Assembly: GCF_008386635.1 (NCBI RefSeq)
Contig: NZ_VUOE01000001.1
Coordinates: 1,875,318 to 1,939,317, forward strand
Length of the DNA stretch: 64,000 nt
Direction of reading: 5' to 3'
Source of the DNA: Maribacter flavus
GTDB lineage: Bacteria; Bacteroidota; Bacteroidia; Flavobacteriales; Flavobacteriaceae
Shown here piece by piece: positions 27,285 through 35,940 of this stretch (within the stretch, counting starts at the first letter, position 1; every line of letters begins with the position of its first letter). The translations under genes were made by a program, and so were the position numbers. The notes below the pieces were generated by a model that searched no databases, was not told where the DNA came from, and worked only from the letters and a program-made list of their open reading frames with translations.

Positions 27285-27409
27285 GGGCGGTTTTTATGCC
27301 CGTAAAATTACAAATTCCGATGGTTTTCGTTTTTATTCTTTGATTTTAGTACAGGAGAAATAATTGGTCCAAAGATGTAAGATGTAGAAGGGCCTATTTT
27401 TAGGAATTA

Positions 27410-27441
27410 GACCTGACAGGTTTTCAAAACCTCCCAGGTGT
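27410..27441. repeat. Intergenic palindromic repeat (ACCTGACAGG type)
   Basis: ACCTGACAGGTTTT / AAAACCTCCCAGGT arms with two mismatches and almost no loop, a dispersed palindrome form I know from many Bacteroidetes genomes. It sits in the 360-bp gap (27285-27644) between the GT39 gene and the mannose synthase gene. The only other thing I see in that gap is the -7 box at 27617. Confidence 0.6.
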
Positions 27442-27616
27442 TTATAATCACTTCTTTTTGTTGAAATATATAACTCTTGTAACGTACACAACTCTTTGAT
27501 TTAAAACACTTCCGCTAGGTACTGAAGCTATATTGTTGATTTCCGCATCTGGGGAAATAACATTTCAAAGGAAATCACCTAGTCCAGCTTCCCAGAAATC
27601 TTTTGGATTAAAACAC

Positions 27617-27624
27617 TACTTTTG
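27617..27624 (+). promoter_or_regulatory. -7 promoter box for the PMT synthase-pyrC unit
   Basis: TACTTTTG, exact TAnnTTTG, 20 bases before the ATG at 27645. Confidence 0.55.
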
Positions 27625-27644
27625 TGCCCATATAGCATATACCG

Positions 27645-28373
27645 ATGTCCAACAGTGTTGTTATCATTCCTACTTACAATGAAATTGAGAATATTGACGC
27701 GATAATCAATGCTGTTTTTGAATTGCCAAAAGACTTCCATGTACTCATTGTGGACGACAATTCACCCGATGGTACGGCGCAGCGTGTACGTGATTTGCAA
27801 CAAAAGTTCAAGGACAACCTGTTTTTGGAAGTGAGGCAGGAGAAATCGGGGTTGGGCACCGCTTACATCCATGGATTTAAATGGGCCATCGGCAAAAAAT
27901 ATGATTATATATTTGAAATGGATGCTGATTTTTCCCACAACCCAACCGATCTTTTACGATTGCTCAAGGCCTGTGAAAAAGGTGCGGACGTATCCGTTGG
28001 CTCTCGGTATAAAAAAGGAGTGAACGTGGTCAACTGGCCCTTATATAGGGTGTTGTTGTCCTATGGGGCATCATTCTATGTGAAAATGATTACGGGTATG
28101 CGGGTGCATGATCCAACTGCCGGGTTTGTTTGCTATAAAAGGTATGTTTTGGAAAGTATCAATCTGGATTCCGTTCGATTTGTGGGGTATGCATTTCAGA
28201 TAGAAATGAAGTTCAGGGCCTACCTGAAGAATTATAAAATAGAGGAGGTTTCCATTATCTTTAAGGACAGGGTAAAGGGTAAGTCCAAAATGAGTTCCTC
28301 CATCATCAGCGAAGCTATCTGGGGTGTTTTTGTGATGAAACTTCGCAGCCTTTTCCAAAAAAATAGATTTTAG
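27645..28373 (+). CDS. Polyprenol monophosphomannose synthase (GT2)
   Basis: 242 residues, GT2 family. It transfers mannose (or a similar hexose) from GDP-mannose to a polyprenyl phosphate. Motifs: VVIIPTYNEIENI, the metal-binding VDDNSPDGTA (Asp37-Asp38), EMDADFSHNP, and VGSRYKKGVNV. It has no C-terminal membrane anchor, so it is the soluble/peripheral type. It overlaps nothing but is only one base from pyrC, so the two are co-transcribed. Confidence 0.92.
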   Translation: MSNSVVIIPTYNEIENIDAIINAVFELPKDFHVLIVDDNSPDGTAQRVRDLQQKFKDNLFLEVRQEKSGLGTAYIHGFKWAIGKKYDYIFEMDADFSHNPTDLLRLLKACEKGADVSVGSRYKKGVNVVNWPLYRVLLSYGASFYVKMITGMRVHDPTAGFVCYKRYVLESINLDSVRFVGYAFQIEMKFRAYLKNYKIEEVSIIFKDRVKGKSKMSSSIISEAIWGVFVMKLRSLFQKNRF

Positions 28374-28374
28374 A

Positions 28375-29709
28375 ATGGGTAAGACATTATTAAAAAACGC
28401 GAGGGTCGTAAATGAAGGTATCATTGAGGAACTAGACCTTCTTTTGGAGGGGGATTATATTTCCCGAATTTCCAAGGATATATCGGAAGCGGAAGCAACA
28501 GTCATCGATTTAAATGGGAAATATATACTACCGGGAATCATTGACGACCAAGTACATTTTAGGGAACCGGGCCTTACGCACAAAGGCACTATTGCATCGG
28601 AGAGCAGGGCGGCCGTGGCCGGGGGTATCACCACCTATATGGAGCAGCCCAACACCAACCCACAGACTACAACTATTGTCAAATTGGAGGAAAAGCATGC
28701 CATGGCAAGGGAAACTTCCTATGCCAATTATTCCTTTTTGTTTGGGGGAACCAACGATAATCTGGAAGAACTGAAACGTTTGGACAAAAATGCCTGTTCC
28801 GGAATCAAGTTGTTTTTGGGGTCATCTACCGGAAACATGTTGGTGGATGATGAGGCCGTAATCGAAGGTATTTTCAGTAATACGGAGATGGTCATTTCCG
28901 TCCATTGTGAGGATGAAACTACCATCCGTCGGAATTTGGAAGCATACAAGGAAAAATACGGTGAGGATATTCCAATTCAGTACCATCCTTTGATCAGAAG
29001 TGAGGAAGCCTGCTATCTATCCTCTTCAAAGGCGATTGCCCTGGCTAAAAAGACGGGAGCACGATTGCATGTTTTCCATCTTTCAACTGGGAAGGAAACG
29101 GATTTGTTCCAAAATGACATCCCTCTGGAAAAGAAGAAAATTACGGCGGAGGTCTGTATCCATCACCTTTGGTTTTCAGATGCCGATTATTTGGACAAGG
29201 GAACCTTGATCAAATGGAACCCGGCGGTAAAAACTGCGCAGGACCGGGATACACTTTGGAAAGCTTTGTTGGATGACAGGATCGATGTAATCGCAACAGA
29301 TCATGCCCCGCATTTACTGTCGGAAAAAGAAAATCCTTATACGAGTGCCCCCAGTGGTGGTCCTTTAGTGCAACATGCGTTGCCCGCCATATTGGAGAAA
29401 CATTTGGAAGGTGTTATCAGTTTGGAAAAAATCGTAGAAAAAATGTGCCACAATCCGGCCAAATTGTTCGATTTAGACAAAAGGGGCTATATCAAGGAAG
29501 GATATTTTGCCGATTTGGCCGTGGTTTCCCTAAACGACCCATGGCAGGTCTCCAAGGAGAATATCGTGTACAAATGTGGTTGGTCACCATTTGAAGGAAG
29601 TTCGTTCAAGGCCCGTGTTACCCATACGTTTGTAAACGGACATTTGGCGTATGAAAACGGAAAATTGTCGGATAAAAGAAATGCCAAAAGGCTCACTTTC
29701 AATAGATAA
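28375..29709 (+). CDS. pyrC: Dihydroorotase
   Basis: 444 residues. It cyclises carbamoyl aspartate to dihydroorotate in pyrimidine synthesis. The class-I amidohydrolase fold is evident: DDQVHFREPGLTHKG (57-71), GITTYMEQPNTNP, HCEDE, HVFHLST, and ATDHAPH. Note that the usual HxH metal motif is Gln59-Val-His61; I recall QVH as common in Bacteroidetes dihydroorotases, so activity is still likely. Follows the mannose synthase in an operon. Confidence 0.92.
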   Translation: MGKTLLKNARVVNEGIIEELDLLLEGDYISRISKDISEAEATVIDLNGKYILPGIIDDQVHFREPGLTHKGTIASESRAAVAGGITTYMEQPNTNPQTTTIVKLEEKHAMARETSYANYSFLFGGTNDNLEELKRLDKNACSGIKLFLGSSTGNMLVDDEAVIEGIFSNTEMVISVHCEDETTIRRNLEAYKEKYGEDIPIQYHPLIRSEEACYLSSSKAIALAKKTGARLHVFHLSTGKETDLFQNDIPLEKKKITAEVCIHHLWFSDADYLDKGTLIKWNPAVKTAQDRDTLWKALLDDRIDVIATDHAPHLLSEKENPYTSAPSGGPLVQHALPAILEKHLEGVISLEKIVEKMCHNPAKLFDLDKRGYIKEGYFADLAVVSLNDPWQVSKENIVYKCGWSPFEGSSFKARVTHTFVNGHLAYENGKLSDKRNAKRLTFNR

Positions 29710-29928
29710 AGGAGCAATTATAATTATTTACCCCATGAAATGAGCCATAACAAGTCTTAATACCCACCTTGATGGTTATTGGCGAAAACGAAGTTTCATG
29801 AATACCGCTGAAAAGCAAGTAGTAAATAATGAACTAAATCAAAGATTCATGAACACCTTTTGAAAATACAATAAACAGCGATGTGAATAATTGCATCTGA
29901 CCTTTTAATAATATTAAATATAAACAGA

Positions 29929-30021
29929 TGAAACCCTCATCGAGGGATTATTTATGGTAAGTTTAATGCCTATACAAAAGGAAATGATTAAGATTCAAAC
30001 TATTAACCTAATTTTAAACGT
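29929..30021 (+). repeat. 93-bp shared leader element, copy 2 (upstream of the DUF4296 lipoprotein)
   Basis: Ungapped match to 21037-21129 (about 70/93), again ending at the base before the start codon. The CCCTC-ATC-GAGGG hairpin is identical. The ATG at 29928 opens the short frame MKPSSRDYLW. This element fills the last third of the 312-bp gap 29710-30021. The first two thirds are AT-rich and hold only two loose direct repeats (TTTCATGAATACC..TGAAAA near 29794 and ATTCATGAACACC..TGAAAA near 29846). Confidence 0.8.
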
Positions 30022-30465
30022 GTGAAAAGTTTTAGGATTGCCATACTCGTAGTGTTATTTTTAGCTGCTTGTGGTGAAAAACTCATAGAAAAGCCGGAGA
30101 ACCTTATCCCAAAGGATAAGATGGTCCTGATTTTACAGGAGATGGCATTGATAAATGCCGCCAAGGGCGTGAATTTGGGTATTTTAAAGGATAACGGTGT
30201 GGAGCCTACCACCTATGTTTTTGAAAAGTTTGGGATAGATAGCGCACAATTTGTGATAAGTGACCGATACTATGCCTCCTTGCCAGCGGAGTATGAGACC
30301 ATCTACATCGAAGTGGAAGCTTCGTTGGAAGCCAAAAGAATCGCCCTGGAACAGGAAAAGAAAATAACCGATAGTCTGAAACTTCTTGAAAGCAAGCGAA
30401 ATAAGGAAGGGGTTCTGGACAGTTTGAAAACTAAACCCGCTACTGTCAAGGAGAGTCGTCCATAA
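30022..30465 (+). CDS. DUF4296 domain-containing lipoprotein
   Basis: 147 residues, GTG start. A lipoprotein signal ends at LAAC with Cys17. The DUF4296 core follows (IPKDKMVLILQEMALINAAKG ... YVFEKFGIDSAQFVISDRYYAS), then a charged coiled-coil tail (ALEQEKKITDSLKLLESKRNK). Function unknown; it is a conserved neighbour of pyrC and the epimerase in flavobacteria. The 3' end overlaps the convergent epimerase gene by 20 bases. Confidence 0.88.
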   Translation: MKSFRIAILVVLFLAACGEKLIEKPENLIPKDKMVLILQEMALINAAKGVNLGILKDNGVEPTTYVFEKFGIDSAQFVISDRYYASLPAEYETIYIEVEASLEAKRIALEQEKKITDSLKLLESKRNKEGVLDSLKTKPATVKESRP

Positions 30466-31453
30466 ATTTTTTGGAAGCAAATTCGATGGATTCTTTCAGA
30501 GGTTCAAATTCGAAGTGTAGCAACGTCCTTACTTTCTCGCTGGAATAACTTTCAGGATGTAAGAGGGAATAGATTTCGTTTTTGGTAATGGTCCTTGGTT
30601 TTCCGGTGAATAGGGTTTTGAGAAAATCAAAATACCTGCCAACCTCCAACTGCCATTTTTTAAGTTCTTTCCGGGGTGGCTTTTTGCCCAGGGCAGTGGC
30701 TATGGAGGTCATTATTTCCTTGTAGGTAGTATTTTCCGCAACAAGGATAAACCGTTCGTTTTTAATAGTGCTCGCCATGAGAAGTGTCATAACGGAAACG
30801 ACATCGGTTACCGACACAAACCCTGTTCCTCCCGGTGGGTAATAGGAATAGGCCTTGTTTACCGTTGTAAACAACTTGCCACTGCCGCTATTCCAAAATC
30901 CCGGACCTACAATCACCCCAGGATTTACGATTACCACGTTCAGGTTTTCTTGGGAACCCCGCCACACCTCCATTTCGGCCGAATATTTGGTAAGGGCGTA
31001 GACGTTCGTGTGCAATTCGTTCCAATCATTGCTTTCCGTCGCCTCTTTGCCAGCGGTACTTCTGCCAATGGTTCCAATGGTGCTTACATGACAGAGTTTT
31101 TTTATTTTGTGGTGGATGCACAGGTTGACCATGTTTGCCGTTCCTTCCACATTCACTTTGCGTAACTTTTTAAAATCCCTTGGGTCAAACGAAATAAGTG
31201 CCGCAGCGTGGTATACTTGTTCAATACCTAAAAAGGCAGCTTCCAATGAGGGTACATCCAGAATATTTCCCTGTACCCATTCTATTTGATTAAAAATGGT
31301 TTCTGGATTATTCTGATAATAGGCGAAGACTTTTTTAACGTCCTCCAGTTTTTCTTCGGACCTATAAATAGCGCGGACTTTTACCTTAGACAGGACCAAT
31401 CTTAAAAGTAAGTGACATCCCACCAAGCCTGTACCTCCGGTAACTAAAACCAT
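30446..31453 (-). CDS. NAD-dependent epimerase/dehydratase family protein
   Basis: 335 residues from the ATG at 31453, which places the Rossmann motif at the N-terminus (MVLVTGGTGLVGCHLL); the longer frame to 31498 adds 15 unlikely residues. Extended SDR: VYHAAALISFDPRD, active-site YALTKYSAE (YxxxK) and VVNPGVIVGPG. Related to dihydroflavonol-reductase-like SDRs; the substrate is unknown. Confidence 0.88.
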   Translation of the reverse strand: MVLVTGGTGLVGCHLLLRLVLSKVKVRAIYRSEEKLEDVKKVFAYYQNNPETIFNQIEWVQGNILDVPSLEAAFLGIEQVYHAAALISFDPRDFKKLRKVNVEGTANMVNLCIHHKIKKLCHVSTIGTIGRSTAGKEATESNDWNELHTNVYALTKYSAEMEVWRGSQENLNVVIVNPGVIVGPGFWNSGSGKLFTTVNKAYSYYPPGGTGFVSVTDVVSVMTLLMASTIKNERFILVAENTTYKEIMTSIATALGKKPPRKELKKWQLEVGRYFDFLKTLFTGKPRTITKNEIYSLLHPESYSSEKVRTLLHFEFEPLKESIEFASKKFMDDSP

Positions 31454-31618
31454 ATTCCATGTGTTTATAGCAATGTCAATCAGCTGATATTTAAACAATT
31501 AATTTTGTTTAGGCATCTTGGATTGTCCTGCCAAATCCCTCTATGACGTTTCAAATGTAGGAAATAGACTTGGATAAATTCCTCCCTAGATAGGTATGAT
31601 CAGCGGCGTATTTCCTTT

Positions 31619-31626
31619 TATATTTG
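31619..31626 (+). promoter_or_regulatory. -7 promoter box for tyrS
   Basis: TATATTTG, exact consensus. Transcription would start near 31633, which leaves too little leader for the ATG at 31639 and favours 31654. Confidence 0.55.
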
Positions 31627-31653
31627 CAATGAATTAAAATGAAACAGATTAAA

Positions 31654-32952
31654 ATGGCTTCAAACTTTGTAAAGGAGTTGGAATGGAGAGGCATGTTACA
31701 CGATGCAATGCCCGGAACCGAAGAATACCTTATGAAGGGAATGCAATCCGCCTATGTGGGCATTGACCCAACGGCAGACTCCTTGCACATTGGTCATTTG
31801 GTGGGGGTTATGATGTTAAGACACTTCCAATTGGCAGGACATAAACCCATTGCCTTGGTAGGTGGTGCAACCGGTATGATCGGAGATCCATCCGGTAAAT
31901 CGTCTGAGCGAAATCTCCTTGATGAAGCCACGCTCAGGCATAATCAAGAAGCCTTGAAAAACCAACTTTCCAGATTTCTTGATTTTGAAAGCGATGCCGA
32001 TAACGCCGCTGTCTTGGTGAATAATTACGACTGGATGAAGGGTTTTTCATTTTTGGATTTTATCCGGGACGTTGGTAAACACATTACGGTAAACTACATG
32101 ATGGCAAAGGACTCGGTTAAAAAGCGACTTTCCGCCGAAGCCAAAGAAGGAATGTCCTTTACGGAATTTACCTATCAACTTGTGCAGGGATACGATTTTC
32201 TCCATCTTTTTAGGACCCATAATTGCACCTTACAAATGGGCGGTAGCGATCAGTGGGGCAATATAACAACGGGCACGGAACTGATTCGTAGAATTGGCGG
32301 AGGCAAGGGCTATGCCCTTACCTGTCCTTTAATAACCAAGGCCGATGGCACCAAATTTGGAAAGACCGAAAGCGGAAACGTCTGGTTGGATGCAGAGCGG
32401 ACCTCCCCGTATAAATTTTATCAATACTGGCTCAATACCTCTGATGCCGATGCGGAAAAATACATCAAGATTTTCACCTTTCTTTCCAAGCAAGAAATTG
32501 AGCATCTAGTCGCGGAGCATTCGCAGGCCCCCCATCTAAGGTTGTTACAAAAGAAATTGGCCGAGGAAATAACTGAAATGGTACACTCAAAGGAAGAACT
32601 GGAGAATGCAATGAAGGCCAGTGAGATTCTTTTTGGTAAGTCCACATCCCAAGACCTCAAAGCGTTGAACGAAAAAACCTTTTTGGATATTTTTGAAGGG
32701 GTTCCACAGGCCCAGGTTCCCATGGCCTCTTTGGAAGGCGGTTTGGATATGATCGCGGCCCTATCCGCACAGACGGGGTTTTTAGGGTCGAATGGAGAGG
32801 CAAGGCGCGAATTGAAACAGAATTCCATTTCCGTAAACAAGGAAAAGGTGCAGGAGGACTATTTGATAGGAAGGGAAGATCTTATCAACGGAAAGTTTGT
32901 GCTGCTTCAGCGCGGCAAAAAGAATTATTTCGTACTTACGGTAACGGAATAG
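31654..32952 (+). CDS. tyrS: Tyrosine--tRNA ligase
   Basis: 432 residues from ATG 31654 ([13 protein letters not shown]); an ATG 15 bases upstream is also in frame. Class I synthetase: HIGH is exact (DSLHIGHL, 45-48), the KMSKS equivalent is KFGKT, and the tyrosine pocket shows [10 protein letters not shown]. The C-terminal S4-like RNA-binding segment (SISVNKEKV ... [12 protein letters not shown]) is present. Full family length. Confidence 0.96.
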   Translation: MASNFVKELEWRGMLHDAMPGTEEYLMKGMQSAYVGIDPTADSLHIGHLVGVMMLRHFQLAGHKPIALVGGATGMIGDPSGKSSERNLLDEATLRHNQEALKNQLSRFLDFESDADNAAVLVNNYDWMKGFSFLDFIRDVGKHITVNYMMAKDSVKKRLSAEAKEGMSFTEFTYQLVQGYDFLHLFRTHNCTLQMGGSDQWGNITTGTELIRRIGGGKGYALTCPLITKADGTKFGKTESGNVWLDAERTSPYKFYQYWLNTSDADAEKYIKIFTFLSKQEIEHLVAEHSQAPHLRLLQKKLAEEITEMVHSKEELENAMKASEILFGKSTSQDLKALNEKTFLDIFEGVPQAQVPMASLEGGLDMIAALSAQTGFLGSNGEARRELKQNSISVNKEKVQEDYLIGREDLINGKFVLLQRGKKNYFVLTVTE

Positions 32953-32995
32953 GCAACCTTTGCAGCATTTTGACATCTACAGAAAAAATGGTTTT

Positions 32996-33385
32996 ATGAA
33001 ACGATTTTTAGGGCTGATGATGTTGGTTTATCTGATTTCCTGTGATTCGGACAATGACCCCGTTATACAGGACACCGGTTTGAACGGGGAATGGATATTA
33101 CAGGAAGTGAGCTGTTTCTGCGCGTTTGATGCCAATGTTGATTTTTCGGAAACAAGGCTGATTTTCGAAACCGATACAAATACCCTTACCGTCATTAATG
33201 AGGGTACCGATCGGTTTTTCAAGGAATCGGGGGTATACCGGTATGGCGGTCAGAACAATGTTCTAGATTTTACCGATAATACCAGCTATCAATTCGAAGT
33301 TGCCGAAAACCAATTGACTTTGGTCTACTTGGACAACCCTCAGATTGCGGATGATGAGGTGGTGTACTCTTTTAGACGGTCTTAA
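32996..33385 (+). CDS. Small lipoprotein, lipocalin-like, function unknown
   Basis: 129 residues from ATG 32996; a frame start at 32960 would spoil the signal. Lipobox LISC with Cys16 followed by DSDND. The body (GEWILQEVSCFC ... GVYRYGGQNNVLDF ... FRRS) resembles small lipocalin-like Bacteroidetes lipoproteins. It begins 43 bases after tyrS. No specific role can be assigned. Confidence 0.72.
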   Translation: MKRFLGLMMLVYLISCDSDNDPVIQDTGLNGEWILQEVSCFCAFDANVDFSETRLIFETDTNTLTVINEGTDRFFKESGVYRYGGQNNVLDFTDNTSYQFEVAENQLTLVYLDNPQIADDEVVYSFRRS

Positions 33386-33477
33386 ACAGGATAATTTTTA
33401 AATACTTCACATTCCCTTAACGGAACCCATTTTGATTTGTAGTATCTTAAGGTAGAATTAGTTAACCCCTGGTAGTT

Positions 33478-33930
33478 GTGCAAAACCGATTTTTGTTTTT
33501 AATTACGATTATCCTACTTTTTACGACAGGATGCACCAGCGATGATCTGGTGCTAAAGGGAAAGGATTTGCAATTTTCAAGTCAAAAATGGAGATTGGTT
33601 CAAATGACTGGGAGTTTTGTTAATTCAACAACTGTGGGCGAGGCTATGGATTGGCAGGAATACTATATTTTCAATCCAGATGGTTCATTTATTAAAAGCA
33701 GGGAGCGGGATGGAGCCGTTTTGGAAGCTACAGGAACCTTTGAGATGGTCGAGTACGATAATGATGATGCGGATTATTTGGAGCTACTTTTCGAGACAGG
33801 AGGTGAGTTGGCTGGCGGTTGTTATGGATTTGGCAGGGAAACCTTGCAATATGTTGCCGAGGATAGGCTTCAAAGTTCATGGATGGCATGTGACGGACCT
33901 GGTCTCTTCTATGAAAAGGAAGATGATTAA
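33478..33930 (+). CDS. Small lipoprotein, function unknown
   Basis: 150 residues, GTG start (a TTG two bases earlier is out of frame). Lipobox TTGC with Cys19 then TSDD. The rest (QKWRLVQMTGSF, YIFNPDGSFIKSRE, YEKEDD end) looks like a lipocalin-like fold, perhaps a distant relative of the previous lipoprotein. Overlaps the convergent LuxE-like gene by 4 bases. Confidence 0.7.
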   Translation: MQNRFLFLITIILLFTTGCTSDDLVLKGKDLQFSSQKWRLVQMTGSFVNSTTVGEAMDWQEYYIFNPDGSFIKSRERDGAVLEATGTFEMVEYDNDDADYLELLFETGGELAGGCYGFGRETLQYVAEDRLQSSWMACDGPGLFYEKEDD

Positions 33931-34904
33931 AGCGCCATCAAATTACACCCTCTGATATCCGAATGGTCAAAACGCCCCAGGACTTCAAATTTTCCGCTTT
34001 CATATAATTTCCCCAAATCCTGGGTTGCTATAAACGAACAGGAGTTCACATTGGCAAGATCGATTACATTGATGCCTCCAGTCTTTCCTATTGGTAGTAA
34101 GGATAAAGGGTCTTCTGTATCCCTTACTAAAATTTTCATCCACGGGGGACAATTAAATAGACTATCCCCTAGGGAGTAGGCTTGTGAAAGGAGTTCCGTC
34201 ATACCGTATTCGGAATGAATTTGTTTTACACCAAATCCCCGCTTTAGTTGTTCGTGCAGTTCCTTACGTATCAATTCCTTTCTACGTCCCTTCATACCGC
34301 CAGTCTCCATCACAATGGTATGTTCCAGTTCTAATTTGAACGTTTCGGCGAAATCCAATAGGGCAAAGGAAACACCAATTAAAAGGGTCTTTTGTTTTTG
34401 GGCTTCCAGTTCCCTAAGAACGGATTCCAATTTGGGTAGGTCATTGAGAAAAAATCCGCTAAAGGGATGTTTGCTCTTGTTGATTAAATCGTTCACCATG
34501 TAAATCAGGGAAGAACCATCGCGCTCCAAATAAGAGGGTAAAAGCGCTAAAACACAATAATTTTTAATAGGCCCGTAGCTACTTTCAAAGCCTTTGAGGT
34601 AACTTTGTTTGTATAGGCTTAGGTCCGTTACATAGTGTTTGCTCGCGACCGAGCCCGTGGTTCCACTACTGGTAAAAATGATTTCTTCTTCATCCAAAGT
34701 ACTAACAACCTTGTGTTCCTTGAAGAATTGAATGGGTAGAAATGGAATTTTGGTTAGGGTATCAATACGCTCCGGTTTTACATTTAAATAATCGCAGAAC
34801 CTTTGGTAAACCCCATTATTTTGATACTGAAACTGAAATATTTCCAAACATTTGGTTTCAAATTCAGTTTTGGATGAAATATCAAAAATACCTTTTGGGC
34901 CCAT
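33927..34904 (-). CDS. LuxE/acyl-protein-synthetase-like adenylating enzyme
   Basis: 325 residues. The adenylate-forming loop FTSSGTTGSVASKH (77-90), IPFLPIQFFKEH and the HSEYGMTELLSQAY motif mark the acyl-protein synthetase (LuxE) family, relatives of acyl-CoA synthetases without the C-terminal lid. It probably activates a fatty or other acyl group; no luciferase genes are near. In flavobacteria such enzymes sit beside surface-polymer or lipid genes. Specific substrate unknown. Confidence 0.85.
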   Translation of the reverse strand: MGPKGIFDISSKTEFETKCLEIFQFQYQNNGVYQRFCDYLNVKPERIDTLTKIPFLPIQFFKEHKVVSTLDEEEIIFTSSGTTGSVASKHYVTDLSLYKQSYLKGFESSYGPIKNYCVLALLPSYLERDGSSLIYMVNDLINKSKHPFSGFFLNDLPKLESVLRELEAQKQKTLLIGVSFALLDFAETFKLELEHTIVMETGGMKGRRKELIRKELHEQLKRGFGVKQIHSEYGMTELLSQAYSLGDSLFNCPPWMKILVRDTEDPLSLLPIGKTGGINVIDLANVNSCSFIATQDLGKLYESGKFEVLGRFDHSDIRGCNLMAL

Positions 34905-34984
34905 GGAATATTCAATTCCCCGTAAAGGTAAAGAACCCTATAGAATGTATCTTGAAAAGTAGGGTAAATCGAGTTCTAAAACGG

Positions 34985-35308
34985 TTACTTTACCACCAAT
35001 TTCCTATTGATCGTTTTTTTGTTTTCGGTTACTTGGATAACATAAACACCAGGTGAAAGTCTGGAGATGTCCAAGGTCTTGTTCGAGATACGATCGGTCA
35101 AAACCAACTCACCAAAGACATCATAGATTCGTATTTCCTTGGTGTCGTTGTTCTCCGTGGTCACATAAACCATGTCTGCCGTTGCAGGGTTGGGATATAG
35201 TTTAAAACCGGAGATTTCCTCATTTTTTAAATTTCGAAAATCAATGGAGTCCTGGCCATATACCATGAAGGAAAATCCCATTAAGAGGATAAAGTAGATT
35301 TTTTTCAT
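34985..35308 (-). CDS. Mini T9SS type A protein: signal peptide plus sorting domain only (copy 1)
   Basis: 107 residues from ATG 35308. A signal peptide (MKKIYFILLMGFSFMVYGQ) is followed by ~12 linker residues and then a complete T9SS type A C-terminal domain (FKLYPNPATADMVYV ... EIRIYDVFGELVL ... LSPGVYVIQVTENKKTINRKLVVK). There is no cargo domain. Paralogous to the next gene upstream. Confidence 0.85.
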   Translation of the reverse strand: MKKIYFILLMGFSFMVYGQDSIDFRNLKNEEISGFKLYPNPATADMVYVTTENNDTKEIRIYDVFGELVLTDRISNKTLDISRLSPGVYVIQVTENKKTINRKLVVK

Positions 35309-35334
35309 TGGGCATCGATTTGGGATCAACACCC

Positions 35335-35362
35335 TAAAGTTACTTCAATCCGCTATGTTCAA
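35335..35362 (-). promoter_or_regulatory. Candidate promoter for mini T9SS copy 1
   Basis: On the minus strand: TTG (35360-35362), 17-base spacer, TAACTTTA (one base off TAnnTTTG), 27 bases before the ATG. Confidence 0.4.
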
Positions 35363-35476
35363 TATAAAAATGTTGTAAACGATACTATTTTGTATGTCAA
35401 CAAGATAGCACTTGCAATACATCGGATTTTTCATACCGATTATCGACAAGAAATAAATAAGATATAAGAGTAAAAC

Positions 35477-35785
35477 TTACTTGACGATAAGCTTTCTGGT
35501 GGCCATTTTGTCCTTTTCAAATACGCGTAGAACATATACGCCGGCATCCATATCGTTTAGGGAGAGTTCCTTGCCTAGAATGGTCGTTTTTAGGATCAAT
35601 GTTCCAAAAACATCGTAAATAAAAATTTCCTTTGGACTATTGTTGGCCGTGGTAATATAGACCTTACCATTCGTAACCGGATTTGGATACATGCTAAAAC
35701 CTTCTATATCCCCTTGGTTTTTTGGACTTTGTCCAAAACCAACAGCACAAAAAAGAAAGAAAATAACAAGGTAAAGTTGCTTCAT
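35477..35785 (-). CDS. Mini T9SS type A protein: signal peptide plus sorting domain only (copy 2)
   Basis: 102 residues from ATG 35785; a perfect promoter at 35813-35844 rules out the longer frame. Signal peptide MKQLYLVIFFLFCAVGFGQ, a ~10-residue linker (SPKNQGDIEG), then the sorting domain (FSMYPNPVTNGKVYI ... EIFIYDVFGTLIL ... MDAGVYVLRVFEKDKMATRKLIVK). No cargo. The two copies share the YPNP, IYDVFG and GVYV..V landmarks at the same spacing. Confidence 0.85.
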   Translation of the reverse strand: MKQLYLVIFFLFCAVGFGQSPKNQGDIEGFSMYPNPVTNGKVYITTANNSPKEIFIYDVFGTLILKTTILGKELSLNDMDAGVYVLRVFEKDKMATRKLIVK

Positions 35786-35812
35786 ATATAGCAGGTTACA
35801 AATGCTATGCCA

Positions 35813-35844
35813 CAAATATAGGAATTATAGCCTCTGGACGTCAA
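35813..35844 (-). promoter_or_regulatory. Promoter of mini T9SS copy 2
   Basis: Minus strand TTGAC (TTG at 35842-35844), 21-base spacer, TATATTTG (35813-35820), an exact -7 box; the ATG is 27 bases downstream. One of the best promoter matches in the window. Confidence 0.65.
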
Positions 35845-35883
35845 TAGGATAGGACTCTTTCTTTAAATTTTTCGATGAAATGC

Positions 35884-35923
35884 AAAAAGCCCGTCCACGA
35901 ATGGTATCGGGACGGGCTTTTTT
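35884..35923 (-). terminator. Terminator after the TonB-dependent receptor gene
   Basis: AAAAAGCCCGTCC / GGACGGGCTTTTTT perfect arms around a 13-base loop; symmetrical A/T flanks could work on both strands. It separates the receptor gene from the mini T9SS genes. Confidence 0.82.
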
Positions 35924-35940
35924 AAATTCTCTAATCAATA

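Noticed and set aside
29732-29780. Possible third copy of the 93-bp leader (ATGAG CCATAACAAGTCTTAATACC)
   Set aside because: Only about 20 bases resemble the middle block, the hairpin is absent and it is not in register with a start codon.
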